DNA of 20,046 bases from JAFGTE01 sp965369305 (GCA_965369305.1 CBDUQG010000012.1:1-20046); one strand, 5' to 3'. Counted from the stretch's first letter, positions 13,913 to 20,046 are shown. Program-made: numbers and translations. Notes: generated by a model from the letters alone, not told the origin.

Positions 13913-13921
13913 TGATATAAT
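13913..13921 (+). promoter_or_regulatory. Predicted extended -10 promoter of lemA
   Basis: TGATATAAT (TG-n-TATAAT, perfect hexamer) in the 35-nt gap after the TPM gene. Start site near 13928, leader about 18 nt. A second TATAAT (13939-13944) directly precedes the ATG and is too close to serve this start. Confidence 0.6.
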
Positions 13922-13945
13922 TTTGCAAGCTAAATCCATATAATT

Positions 13946-14539
13946 ATGAGTAATACCTCCAAAATCACTTTAGGCGTCCTAGCTGTTTTAATTGTCTGGT
14001 CGGCCTATTTTACAAGTACAACTTACAACGGCCTGGTTGTAAAAGATGAAGCGGTCAAAACCAGCTGGAGCCAGGTTGAAAACCAATACCAGAGGCGATC
14101 TGATCTTATTCCGAATTTGGTCAATACGGTCAGGGGTTACTCTATTCACGAAGCGGAAACCCTTGAAGCGGTCATTGAAGCCCGCGCTAAAGCCACTCAA
14201 ACACAGGTTAATGTGCAGGATGCAGGTTCCTTTTCCCAGTTTCAAGTGAGTCAGGATTCTCTTAGTTCAGCTCTGAGCCGTCTTATGGTGGTTGTTGAGC
14301 AGTACCCGGAGCTTAAAGCTGACAAGAATTTTCTTGAGCTACAGGCTCAACTTGAAGGAACGGAAAACAGAATTTCCGTCGAGCGAAAGAGCTACAACGA
14401 AACGAGCAAGGATTACAATATCGCAACGCGCCAATTCCCAAAGAATCTCGTCGCAGGCCTATTTGGTTTTGAGCGGGCAAATCTCTTTGAAACAGCTAGT
14501 GGCGCCGACACAGTTCCTGTCGTCGATTTTGAGCGGTAG
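13946..14539 (+). CDS. lemA: LemA family membrane protein
   Basis: 197 aa. A short N-terminal TM segment (about 7-25) precedes the LemA domain of long helices: YNGLVVKDEAVKTSWSQVENQYQRRSDLIPNLVNTVRGY, quoted in part as WSQVENQYQRRSDLIPNLV, is the family signature, followed by ENRISVERKSYNETSKDYN and the end motif FPKNLVAGLFGFE. LemA proteins are anchored helical-bundle proteins with an exposed domain; the molecular function is unknown, and they often occur with TPM or M48 protease genes, as here with TPM. It has its own predicted promoter and no SD. The convergent gene ends 14 nt away. Confidence 0.93.
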   Translation: MSNTSKITLGVLAVLIVWSAYFTSTTYNGLVVKDEAVKTSWSQVENQYQRRSDLIPNLVNTVRGYSIHEAETLEAVIEARAKATQTQVNVQDAGSFSQFQVSQDSLSSALSRLMVVVEQYPELKADKNFLELQAQLEGTENRISVERKSYNETSKDYNIATRQFPKNLVAGLFGFERANLFETASGADTVPVVDFER

Positions 14540-14553
14540 CTGCAGCGCCTGAC

Positions 14554-14829
14554 TTAATTCAAATCCGCCGGCGTCTCTTGCTGAGCTCTGTTGAGCGTAC
14601 GAGCAGCCTTGTGCCTTATGCGTGCCATCTCCTGCTTCGCAAGAAGAATGACCTCCTGTGGCACATCACGAAGCCAAAGAGGCAGATCCTGATTATTGTC
14701 GTTGCGAATCGCACGCTCCATATCGTGATTAGCATCGACCAAAGCCTCACCATCAAGTGATCTCAAGTGATCGATAATGGACTGAACCTGTGGATCGGAT
14801 GGCCCACTTCCTTTTTCTATTCCAGCCAT
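14554..14829 (-). CDS. Small soluble protein, unknown function
   Basis: 91 aa from ATG 14827-14829 (MAGIEKGSGPSDPQVQ). It is polar and mostly helical, with the stretch DLPLWLRDVPQEVILLAKQE in the middle and a basic end (RIRHKAARTLNRAQ). No signal or TM segment. The frame continues to ATG 14868, but the predicted promoter and a 19-bp inverted repeat lie in that extension, so the shorter start is preferred; it has no SD. The gene stands alone between lemA (convergent) and the coiled-coil gene upstream. I do not recognise a family. Confidence 0.65.
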   Translation of the reverse strand: MAGIEKGSGPSDPQVQSIIDHLRSLDGEALVDANHDMERAIRNDNNQDLPLWLRDVPQEVILLAKQEMARIRHKAARTLNRAQQETPADLN

Positions 14830-14836
14830 GGTAAAA

Positions 14837-14855
14837 ATAGTTATTCGGTAACTAT
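14837..14855. promoter_or_regulatory. 19-bp inverted repeat at the start of a small gene (operator or mRNA hairpin)
   Basis: ATAGTTA-TTCGG-TAACTAT: two perfect 7-bp arms with a 5-nt centre, ending 7 bp before the ATG at 14829 and directly downstream of the predicted -10 (14856-14864). The position fits a repressor operator over the transcription start, or a hairpin at the 5' end of the mRNA. Confidence 0.5.
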
Positions 14856-14864
14856 CTTTTATCA
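14856..14864 (-). promoter_or_regulatory. Possible extended -10 promoter of the 14554-14829 gene
   Basis: Minus strand TGATAAAAG (TG-n-TAAAAG, 4 of 6). Leader about 20 nt. No clear -35. Confidence 0.35.
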
Positions 14865-14888
14865 CCAAAGAAACTGGCTGGCAAGACC

Positions 14889-15293
14889 CTACTTCTGCTC
14901 TCGTCCATTTAGGTAAACCTTAACGACCCGCTCTACCTGCATTTTTACCGGTTCGCCTTTAACGTTGTATTCATAGGTAGAAAGCTGCTGACTCACATCA
15001 ACCTTAGCCATGGCCTCACGAAGCTCAGCGCTCTTTTCCTTGATCTGGTTCTTATAGGTTAGCTCATCGTTCTTTGACTGCTCGTAATCTTTGTCTTCAT
15101 AGTACTCACTTTCAATGCGGTCTACCTCCTCTTCAATCTGCTCAGCTAATTCTTTCTTCGCTTTTTTGAGCTGAGTCAGGCGGTCTGACTTAACTTTAAA
15201 ATCCTTCAAAATGACCTTGGCATTCTGGAGTTTGTCTTTGATCTCAGTCAGCTCAACGAGTATCTTTTCTACCTGGTTCGTTTTTGCGGCCAT
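14889..15293 (-). CDS. Coiled-coil protein, unknown function
   Basis: 134 aa from ATG 15291-15293 (MAAKTNQVEKILVEL). Almost the whole protein is a charged coiled coil rich in Lys, Glu and Leu (LVELTEIKDKLQNAKVIL, then LTQLKKAKKELAEQIEEEVD), ending in a short strand-like tail (MQVERVVKVYLNGREQK). No TM or signal segment. The open frame extends upstream to 15617, but it crosses tRNA-Gly (15327-15402), so that extension is not coding. The ATG stands 33 nt after the tRNA 3' end with no separate promoter that I can see, so the protein may be translated from the tRNA primary transcript. Family not recognised. Confidence 0.75.
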   Translation of the reverse strand: MAAKTNQVEKILVELTEIKDKLQNAKVILKDFKVKSDRLTQLKKAKKELAEQIEEEVDRIESEYYEDKDYEQSKNDELTYKNQIKEKSAELREAMAKVDVSQQLSTYEYNVKGEPVKMQVERVVKVYLNGREQK

Positions 15294-15326
15294 GTGTGTT
15301 TGTGTTAGATGACAACCTAAAGAGAG

Positions 15327-15402
15327 TGGAGCGGGTAAGGGGACTCGAACCCCTCTCACCGGCTTGGAAGGCCGGGATAATAGCCAACTATACGATACCC
15401 GC
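15327..15402 (-). tRNA. tRNA-Gly(TCC)
   Basis: Minus strand, 76 nt including an encoded CCA (15327-15329). Acceptor GCGGGTA/TACCCGC; D-stem GTA/TAT with one G-U pair; anticodon arm CCGGC-CTTCCAA-GCCGG with anticodon TCC (reads GGA/GGG); T-arm AGGGG-TTCGAGT-CCCCT; discriminator T. The sequence closely resembles glycine tRNAs with this anticodon in other bacteria. Confidence 0.97.
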
Positions 15403-15420
15403 ATCTCCTTTGACTCAGAT

Positions 15421-15449
15421 ATTCTATAAGAGTTTGGCCTCGAGTTCAA
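15421..15449 (-). promoter_or_regulatory. Predicted promoter of tRNA-Gly
   Basis: Minus strand -35 TTGAAC (15444-15449), 17-nt spacer, -10 TAGAAT (15421-15426). Start site near 15414, about 12 nt before the mature 5' end. Confidence 0.7.
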
Positions 15450-15463
15450 TGGTTTTTGGAATA

Positions 15464-15472
15464 TGCTATACT
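15464..15472 (+). promoter_or_regulatory. Predicted extended -10 promoter of the P-loop kinase gene
   Basis: TGCTATACT (TG-n-TATACT, 5 of 6). A start site near 15479 would leave only about 8 nt before ATG 15487. Its upstream region overlaps the -35 of the divergent tRNA promoter. Confidence 0.5.
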
Positions 15473-15486
15473 GACAAAAAAGCTCA

Positions 15487-16197
15487 ATGAAGAATGTTGC
15501 CCATCTGATATCACAGGGTCGACAGGAACTGTGGCTCCCCCCTCGGGCCTTGCAGCAAGAATTCCACCCATTCTTTGAACAGACTGTGGAGCGTATGAGA
15601 GGCAAGCTCATCGACACAGTCGTTATAGACGGGCGACCTGGCGCGGGAAAGACCCAGTTTTCAGTTGGCCTCTCTCGCTTTTTTGATGAGGCAGGTGTCC
15701 CCTTCTCTAAGGTGAGTACGGACGATGATACCTTGCCGCGCGCTGAACGTAATGGGCATGAACTTATCGACTTTCATCCAGGAGGTGTTGTTCGCGAAGC
15801 ACTAAGTGTCCGGCACGGTGGTGGTGGTTTGATGTCCTACGACCGCTACAGCGGTAAATCAGGAAAGATTGATGACCCAACGCAGGTGGAAATACATCGT
15901 CCGGGTGAAGGCGTCTTGCTGGTTGAAGGTGTTCGTTCTATTGAGCATGTCCAGCAGGCAGTCGGCAGCCTGCGCAGTGAAGTAGAGAGCCGCGTGCTAT
16001 ACGTTCTGCTCGATGAACCGGCTGCTATTGCCAACAAGCGCCGTGCTCAAAGAGATGTTCAGATTAAAGGACTAAGCGAAGAAGAGGCGCATCGTCGACT
16101 CAAAACTCAGGAGCGAATGATCAAAGCCTATTATGGCGATCTTGAGCGCGAATTAAGACCGCATTTTGGCTCATCTATGGATCGGCGCCAGCTCTGA
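15487..16197 (+). CDS. P-loop NTPase, uridine kinase / phosphoribulokinase-like
   Basis: 236 aa. Walker A is GRPGAGKT (49-56) after a beta strand (DTVVIDG). STDDDTLPRAERNG (77-90) corresponds to the acidic substrate-binding segment after strand 2 in this superfamily, VLLVEGVRSI (143-152) to the Walker B strand, and KRRAQRDVQIKGLSEE (184-199) to an Arg-rich LID. The layout fits the uridine kinase/phosphoribulokinase group, which phosphorylates small hydroxyl substrates, but sequence alone does not fix the substrate and the N-terminal 40 residues are unusual. Downstream is DUF1761 after 62 nt. It ends in TGA, which shows TGA is a stop here. Confidence 0.8.
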   Translation: MKNVAHLISQGRQELWLPPRALQQEFHPFFEQTVERMRGKLIDTVVIDGRPGAGKTQFSVGLSRFFDEAGVPFSKVSTDDDTLPRAERNGHELIDFHPGGVVREALSVRHGGGGLMSYDRYSGKSGKIDDPTQVEIHRPGEGVLLVEGVRSIEHVQQAVGSLRSEVESRVLYVLLDEPAAIANKRRAQRDVQIKGLSEEEAHRRLKTQERMIKAYYGDLERELRPHFGSSMDRRQL

Positions 16198-16259
16198 TTT
16201 ATTGAGCTTCTGCCCGAACTATGTTAGGTTAAGCCATATAAGCATTTAACCTTTTTAAT

Positions 16260-16664
16260 ATGTTTGAAAATCTCAACTACACTGCAGTTGCGGTGATCAC
16301 CTTTATTATTTTTGTGCTCGGATTTTTGTGGTACGGACCCTTCTTTGGTAAAGAGTGGATGAAGCTCGTTGGTCTCAGCGACAAGGACATGAAGGGGCCT
16401 ATGGCTCCACCTATCATTAAAGGACTGATTGGCACCTTCATCACGGTTAGTGTCGCCAGCTACTTTATCAGCCTTTCTGGTGCCAGCACCTGGCAGGATG
16501 GCGCTATGCACGGTGTCGTTCTGGGCATTGGTCTTGTAGCGACTGTTCTTTTTGGTGAAGTTAACTGGGAGCAACGCCCAGTTAAGCTCTTTTTCCTGAA
16601 TTCACTTTACTGGATCATTGGTCTAGCCATTGCGGGTGGCGTTTATGTTGCCTGGCCTGCCTAG
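16260..16664 (+). CDS. DUF1761 family membrane protein
   Basis: 134 aa with four TM segments (about 8-25, 53-70, 83-100, 111-130). The family features WYGPFFGKEWMKL after the first TM, then GLSDKDMKGPM, and the short cytoplasmic-side loops match what I recall of DUF1761, whose function is unknown. The start ATG follows a poor TG-n-TAGGTT extended -10 (16222-16230) with a leader of about 23 nt and no SD. The stop TAG (16662-16664) abuts directly the TAG of the convergent channel gene, making the palindrome TAGCTA. Confidence 0.85.
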   Translation: MFENLNYTAVAVITFIIFVLGFLWYGPFFGKEWMKLVGLSDKDMKGPMAPPIIKGLIGTFITVSVASYFISLSGASTWQDGAMHGVVLGIGLVATVLFGEVNWEQRPVKLFFLNSLYWIIGLAIAGGVYVAWPA

Positions 16665-17282
16665 CTACTTGTTGCGAAAGTGGATGGAGATTAATCCATT
16701 CACAACAATCACCAAAGTATAAAATGTAAGAGCGCTCTGAAATAACACGAGCGCTTTTGCTAAATCTGAAATCGGAATAATATCGCCATACCCGACGGTC
16801 AGAAACGTCACGACGCTAAAGTAAAGTGAGTTCAGGATGCTCATGTCTCCGATGAAGGCTCCGGTATCGAGCAAGCTCACCACCCTGTACCAAATGGAGA
16901 AGACAAGTACGATCTGAAATATATTTAGACTGAACATCATGATCAGCCACTCCCCTTGCCTTTGGATGTCACGATAATGGGTAAAGACCCGGCCACGGTT
17001 GAATATGAAGTTACGGGAATAGACAATAATAAACTCCAGCAGCCTTTGGGCAAACAAAATTGCCATCACTATCATCAACCAGGCCGGCATGAGATGCAGC
17101 GTCAGAAGAACCAACAGACTGATTGCCAGAATGATGATCATCATCATTTCAATTTTATAAAAAACGTCCTTATCGTTTTTGATGATGTATTTAGAAAGTG
17201 TGAAATATTTATTCGCAAAATCAATGAAGTCGCTGTAGGTATCGATCAGAATACTCCGGTGTCTGGTGGGTTTTTCTTCCAT
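16665..17282 (-). CDS. Potassium-channel-like protein (ion channel with TVGYGD filter)
   Basis: 205 aa. Hydrophobic segments lie at about 45-63, 66-88 and 112-134, then a pore loop with the canonical K+ selectivity filter TVGYGD (162-167), then a last TM segment (about 176-200) and a five-residue tail. The filter and the P-loop between two TM helices identify the K+ channel superfamily; the additional N-terminal segments suggest a reduced voltage-sensor-like part, but I see no regular Arg repeat. There is no cytoplasmic RCK (TrkA) domain, so gating is unknown. The ATG lies 3 nt after the VKOR gene stop, which makes an operon likely. No SD. Confidence 0.9.
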   Translation of the reverse strand: MEEKPTRHRSILIDTYSDFIDFANKYFTLSKYIIKNDKDVFYKIEMMMIIILAISLLVLLTLHLMPAWLMIVMAILFAQRLLEFIIVYSRNFIFNRGRVFTHYRDIQRQGEWLIMMFSLNIFQIVLVFSIWYRVVSLLDTGAFIGDMSILNSLYFSVVTFLTVGYGDIIPISDLAKALVLFQSALTFYTLVIVVNGLISIHFRNK

Positions 17283-17285
17283 GGA

Positions 17286-17693
17286 TTAAAAAGTGTTAAA
17301 AATGAGGGCGGCAATGATCCAGGTGTTGATGTTTGAGAGAATGCACCAAAAGCACCATGCTTTGAGCACACGCCATTGAATGAACATAAAGAGCACGCCC
17401 ATACCCGCCCCTAGCGCGGCCATTGCTTTTATAGCCGGGAGAAGGATTTCCATCGGTCCAACTTCATACATGATCAAGTTCAAGCTTGCAATCATGGCCA
17501 GATAATAAAGCAAGCCCATGATGTCATTGTGAACAACGCCAAAAAGTCGGTTGTATTTACTTTCCAGGACCGTGCCGCACTTGCCACCAATCACACAAAC
17601 CACTTTCTCCGATTTCTTTCGTTTGTTGATCAGGTATAGGGCGATCAGTGCTCCGGCTACTTCAAGGGCTAGGATAAGGGCATAGGTTTTCAT
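17286..17693 (-). CDS. Vitamin K epoxide reductase (VKOR) family disulfide-generating enzyme
   Basis: 135 aa, four TM segments. The redox residues are the CxxC pair C114-F-W-C117 in the last-but-one helix region (KAWCFWCILSN) and the loop pair C33/C39 (CVIGGKCG), with the family Ser (S45) and G-x-x-x-D/G-Y context (NDIMGLLYYLAM). Bacterial VKOR replaces DsbB: it reoxidises a DsbA-like thioredoxin outside the membrane and passes electrons to quinone. There is no fused thioredoxin domain and no DsbA partner in the window. The gene has a predicted promoter (17718-17726) just after the ddl stop, leader about 18 nt, no SD, and it is followed by the K+ channel gene. Confidence 0.88.
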   Translation of the reverse strand: MKTYALILALEVAGALIALYLINKRKKSEKVVCVIGGKCGTVLESKYNRLFGVVHNDIMGLLYYLAMIASLNLIMYEVGPMEILLPAIKAMAALGAGMGVLFMFIQWRVLKAWCFWCILSNINTWIIAALIFNTF

Positions 17694-17717
17694 CGCTTTT
17701 TTGTTAGTTCTTAGTCT

Positions 17718-17726
17718 ATTCTAGCA
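17718..17726 (-). promoter_or_regulatory. Predicted extended -10 promoter of the VKOR-channel pair
   Basis: Minus strand TGCTAGAAT (TG-n-TAGAAT, 5 of 6), starting 4 nt after the ddl stop codon. No terminator separates ddl from it, so read-through from ddl is also likely. Confidence 0.55.
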
Positions 17727-17729
17727 GAG

Positions 17730-20046
17730 TTAGCGCCGCAGACCAGCGCGCTTTTTGGCTGAAGAAATTAGCTTTTCTAAAAAGGCTGTAGGATAAAGTG
17801 GAGGCTTTTCTTCAAGGGCCTGATGATAAATAACGGTGGATGGCGTCAGGCCTGGTGTACTATTAGCTTCGATGATGATCAGCTCACCCGTTTTGCGATG
17901 CATGAAGGCATCAATACGGGCATAGCCCTCAATGCCCAGCTTCTTGGCAACCATCTCCATTCGCTTTTTAGCTCGTTTGATAGCAAGTGGCTTCACAAAT
18001 GGACTGGGAGGCGGGGTGATGTTCACGCCCGTTCCGCCCTGGAACTTCTCTTCGAGACTCAGGATGTTACCAAGTGCCACCGTCAGACTTGGTGACATGG
18101 CTCTCAGCTGGCCACTCTCTTCGAGTACGCCCATGGTGATTTCGATCCAGTTAGTTTTCTCTTCCCATTTTAGCTTGTTGCCGATCACGCGGACACGGTC
18201 GGTTGTGATGAACTGCTCAAACATGAGTTTATCAAGGCCTTGAGTTGGCATTTCGATCAGACCATGCTGCTCACGCAAGCTTCCTTCAGGAATACAGTCG
18301 GCGCCCCTAAGGGCATAGCGTATGTAGGTTTCCAGATCGTTTGGTCCGTATAAACGGGCAATCCCCGCGCTGCAGCCGTCACCAATAGGCTTTACGATCA
18401 ATGTTCTACTTCCTAGTTCACGTTTCAGCTCTTTAAAGAAACGCTTGTAATCTGCCTTTTTAAAGGCCTTAAAGTCTTTTAAAAGCGCCCGCCTTTTTGC
18501 CGCTGAATGAATCCCCTCCTTTTTTAAATCCTTAATCGCATTAGCCGTTTCATACTTGTCCATACATAGCTTTGAAGCCTTTGAGCCAGAGCCATTAAAA
18601 GGCACTCCAGCTCCTTCAAGCATGGACTGAATTGTGCCATCTTCACCAATGCCACCATGCAGCCCAATGAAAACGAAACCAGATTCTTTGATGAATTGAT
18701 CCAGGCTGATTTTTTTGGGAAAGAACCACTCCTGACTTAGATCATCAGGATGCGCTGCCAGCTTGTGACTCACCCGGCGAATGAGCTGATGCAGTCTACC
18801 TTCGTCTTCCTTCGCGGTTTTACAGGTCTGAGTGATTTCTTCAACGGTATGATTGAGTGTGAGGGCGTATGGAAGCTTCCAAACCTGGTGGCTTGGGTCG
18901 AGCAGATAAGGGGCTGGGTCGTATAACTCTGAATTTCGCAGCTTGAGCCAGACGTTTGTTCCGCTCATCACTGACACCTGCCTTTCAGCTGTTTTACCTC
19001 CAAAAAGTACATTCACCTGTTTTTTTGCTTTGACCTTCTTTTGAATTGGCTTTGGAAAGTCAATCCCCTGTCGCCTGCAGGCGCTCTTGAGAATATAGCG
19101 AAGCACATCTGAGTGAGACATACCAATGCGCGATGCCTGCATGAACAAAAAGCTGTTTTGCTCCATTCCGCTGATGGGATTGAAATCTGAAAACCACAGC
19201 TTGCCATCTGGCATGAGCCAACCATCAAAGCGGGCAAAATCCTGCATCCCCAGAAGTGTGAACAGCTGCTCTGCCTGAATCTGAATGTCTTCAATAACGT
19301 GGTCTTCAAATCTTGGTGGGCAATGATAAGTCACTTGGCGTGTTGCCAGATACTTCTTCCGGTAATCGAAAATCTGATGATCATCATAACTGATTTCGAT
19401 TTCAGAAGGCATAACGGCCACGGGCAGACCGAAGCGGTTTTGCAGAATGATTACAGTAAACTCTGTCCCCTCGCAGAAGGGCTCAATGACCACGCGCGTA
19501 TCCACTCGCTTAGAAAAGATCTCTTTAGCCTTTTCGTAAGCCTCATCGGGCGTTGAGACGGAGTAAACAGCAATGCTCGAACCCCCTGTGGCCGGCTTAA
19601 CAACGGCCCTCTTGATTTTCTCTTTTGTGAAGAAGTCCCTTATCTGCTTTTTGTGCCCAGATAAGTGCGCTTTAAGAACAATTGAAGGTAATGTATAAAA
19701 GCCATTTGCCCTGATGAACTCATTGGCGGAGTGCTTGTCAAAGGCCCGCTTGCACGCCTCTTCCGGCGACCCCACAATGGGGCAACCAAGTCGCCCTAAA
19801 ACCCGCTGAATTTCTCCATCCTCACCAAAAGGACCATGCATGACTGGAAAGGCAATGTCCACTGACTTAATGATTTTAGCAAAGGCCTGCTGGCTCAGCG
19901 GCTTTGCTGAGCTGGCTAATTTGAAATCAAAGTCAGACGGCGTGTTCGAATAGAGCTGAGCACGTGAAATCAAGTAAGGCTTCTTGTATTGATCGAAGTA
20001 GATCGGCGTGATTTCAATCGCATCGGATTGCAGGTGGTCGCACACG
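17730..20046 (-). CDS. ddl: Tandem D-alanine-D-alanine ligase fusion (two Ddl domains, N-terminus outside the window)
   Basis: At least 771 codons, open at the right edge; residue numbers count from 20045. Ddl joins two D-Ala with ATP to make the end of the peptidoglycan stem peptide. Domain 1 (to about residue 330) begins after the missing first glycine loop and has MHGPFGEDGEIQ, VVKPATGGSSIAV, FDYRKKY (K231, Y232), ARFD (R272) and DFNPISG, with Asp287 where a metal-binding Glu is usual. Domain 2 starts anew at residue 345 with NVLFGGKTAERQVSVMSG (E354) and has GLHGGIGEDG, VKPIGDGCSAG, EEKF (K667, F668), ARID (R710) and IEANSTPGLTPS (E726, N728, S736). Both halves therefore keep most catalytic residues. 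Domain 2 is longer than a normal Ddl (about 425 against 310 aa) because of insertions. The joint is a short Lys-rich linker (PKPIQKKVKAKKQ). VKOR follows 36 nt downstream. Confidence 0.92.
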   Translation of the reverse strand, partial: VCDHLQSDAIEITPIYFDQYKKPYLISRAQLYSNTPSDFDFKLASSAKPLSQQAFAKIIKSVDIAFPVMHGPFGEDGEIQRVLGRLGCPIVGSPEEACKRAFDKHSANEFIRANGFYTLPSIVLKAHLSGHKKQIRDFFTKEKIKRAVVKPATGGSSIAVYSVSTPDEAYEKAKEIFSKRVDTRVVIEPFCEGTEFTVIILQNRFGLPVAVMPSEIEISYDDHQIFDYRKKYLATRQVTYHCPPRFEDHVIEDIQIQAEQLFTLLGMQDFARFDGWLMPDGKLWFSDFNPISGMEQNSFLFMQASRIGMSHSDVLRYILKSACRRQGIDFPKPIQKKVKAKKQVNVLFGGKTAERQVSVMSGTNVWLKLRNSELYDPAPYLLDPSHQVWKLPYALTLNHTVEEITQTCKTAKEDEGRLHQLIRRVSHKLAAHPDDLSQEWFFPKKISLDQFIKESGFVFIGLHGGIGEDGTIQSMLEGAGVPFNGSGSKASKLCMDKYETANAIKDLKKEGIHSAAKRRALLKDFKAFKKADYKRFFKELKRELGSRTLIVKPIGDGCSAGIARLYGPNDLETYIRYALRGADCIPEGSLREQHGLIEMPTQGLDKLMFEQFITTDRVRVIGNKLKWEEKTNWIEITMGVLEESGQLRAMSPSLTVALGNILSLEEKFQGGTGVNITPPPSPFVKPLAIKRAKKRMEMVAKKLGIEGYARIDAFMHRKTGELIIIEANSTPGLTPSTVIYHQALEEKPPLYPTAFLEKLISSAKKRAGLRR

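Noticed and set aside
13672..13920. Plus-strand frame over the TPM tail
   Set aside because: Out-of-frame reading of the Ser/Gly repeats, giving Ala/Pro/His low complexity only.
15294..15617. Long upstream extension of the coiled-coil gene
   Set aside because: It runs through tRNA-Gly and its promoter; the extension has no protein-like composition and ATG 15293 begins the regular coiled coil.
1..20046. Reassigned UGA codon, as in Gracilibacteria
   Set aside because: TGA ends the kinase gene (16195-16197), and Trp positions in the genes checked use TGG.
1..20046. CRISPR array, insertion sequence, prophage or toxin-antitoxin module
   Set aside because: No spaced direct repeats, transposase, integrase or recognisable toxin pair were seen; the only repeats are the short ones in the TPM tail.

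Overview
The window looks like a compact bacterial genome of the Patescibacteria (CPR) type. The grounds are informational genes packed together with small proteins of no recognisable family, short versions of standard proteins (HrcA about 235 aa, SecE 59 aa), almost no spacing between genes, and very few Shine-Dalgarno (SD) sequences. I cannot fix the lineage. TGA is a normal stop (the kinase gene ends in TGA at 16195-16197), so this is not the UGA=Gly code of Gracilibacteria. Ribosomal protein L1 is present.

Layout. 2-166 is the C-terminal SEC-C tail of SecA, followed by a terminator. 264-767 (-) encodes a secreted cysteine-containing protein of unknown role. 971-4205 (+) carries hrcA with a CIRCE operator overlapping its own start codon, ruvC, a membrane-anchored TPR protein and a two-TM protein with Wzz-like topology. 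4202-7679 (-) is a ribosomal/transcription cluster read in the order secE, nusG, an unknown anchored protein, rplK, rplA, dut, then a small unknown gene with its own promoter. An RNA element resembling an L1-binding site lies between rplK and rplA. Next on the minus strand are a LOG-family gene (7752-8345) and a membrane fatty acid desaturase (8523-9350).

9485-11791 (+) is a class B penicillin-binding protein with unusual insertions. It meets a DUF6629-like membrane protein tail to tail. 12542-14539 holds a small acidic protein divergent from a TPM-domain protein and LemA. After two small minus-strand genes comes tRNA-Gly(TCC) at 15327-15402, divergent from a P-loop (uridine-kinase-like) gene and a DUF1761 membrane protein. 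16665-20046 (-), read from right to left, encodes a tandem fusion of two D-Ala-D-Ala-ligase domains (start outside the window), a VKOR-family disulfide enzyme and a K+-channel-like protein.

Common threads. Many genes appear to start 13-25 nt downstream of a predicted transcription start, often from an extended -10 (TGnTAnnnT), with no SD. Convergent genes repeatedly overlap or abut at their stop codons. Several products belong to the cell envelope (Ddl, PBP, LemA/TPM, TPR/Wzz-like, VKOR, channel, desaturase). The most unusual items are the double Ddl protein, whose two halves differ at a specificity residue, the CIRCE placed on the hrcA start codon, the L1-type leader and the foreign gene inside the nusG-rplK operon. 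No stretch longer than 300 bases lacks a gene.
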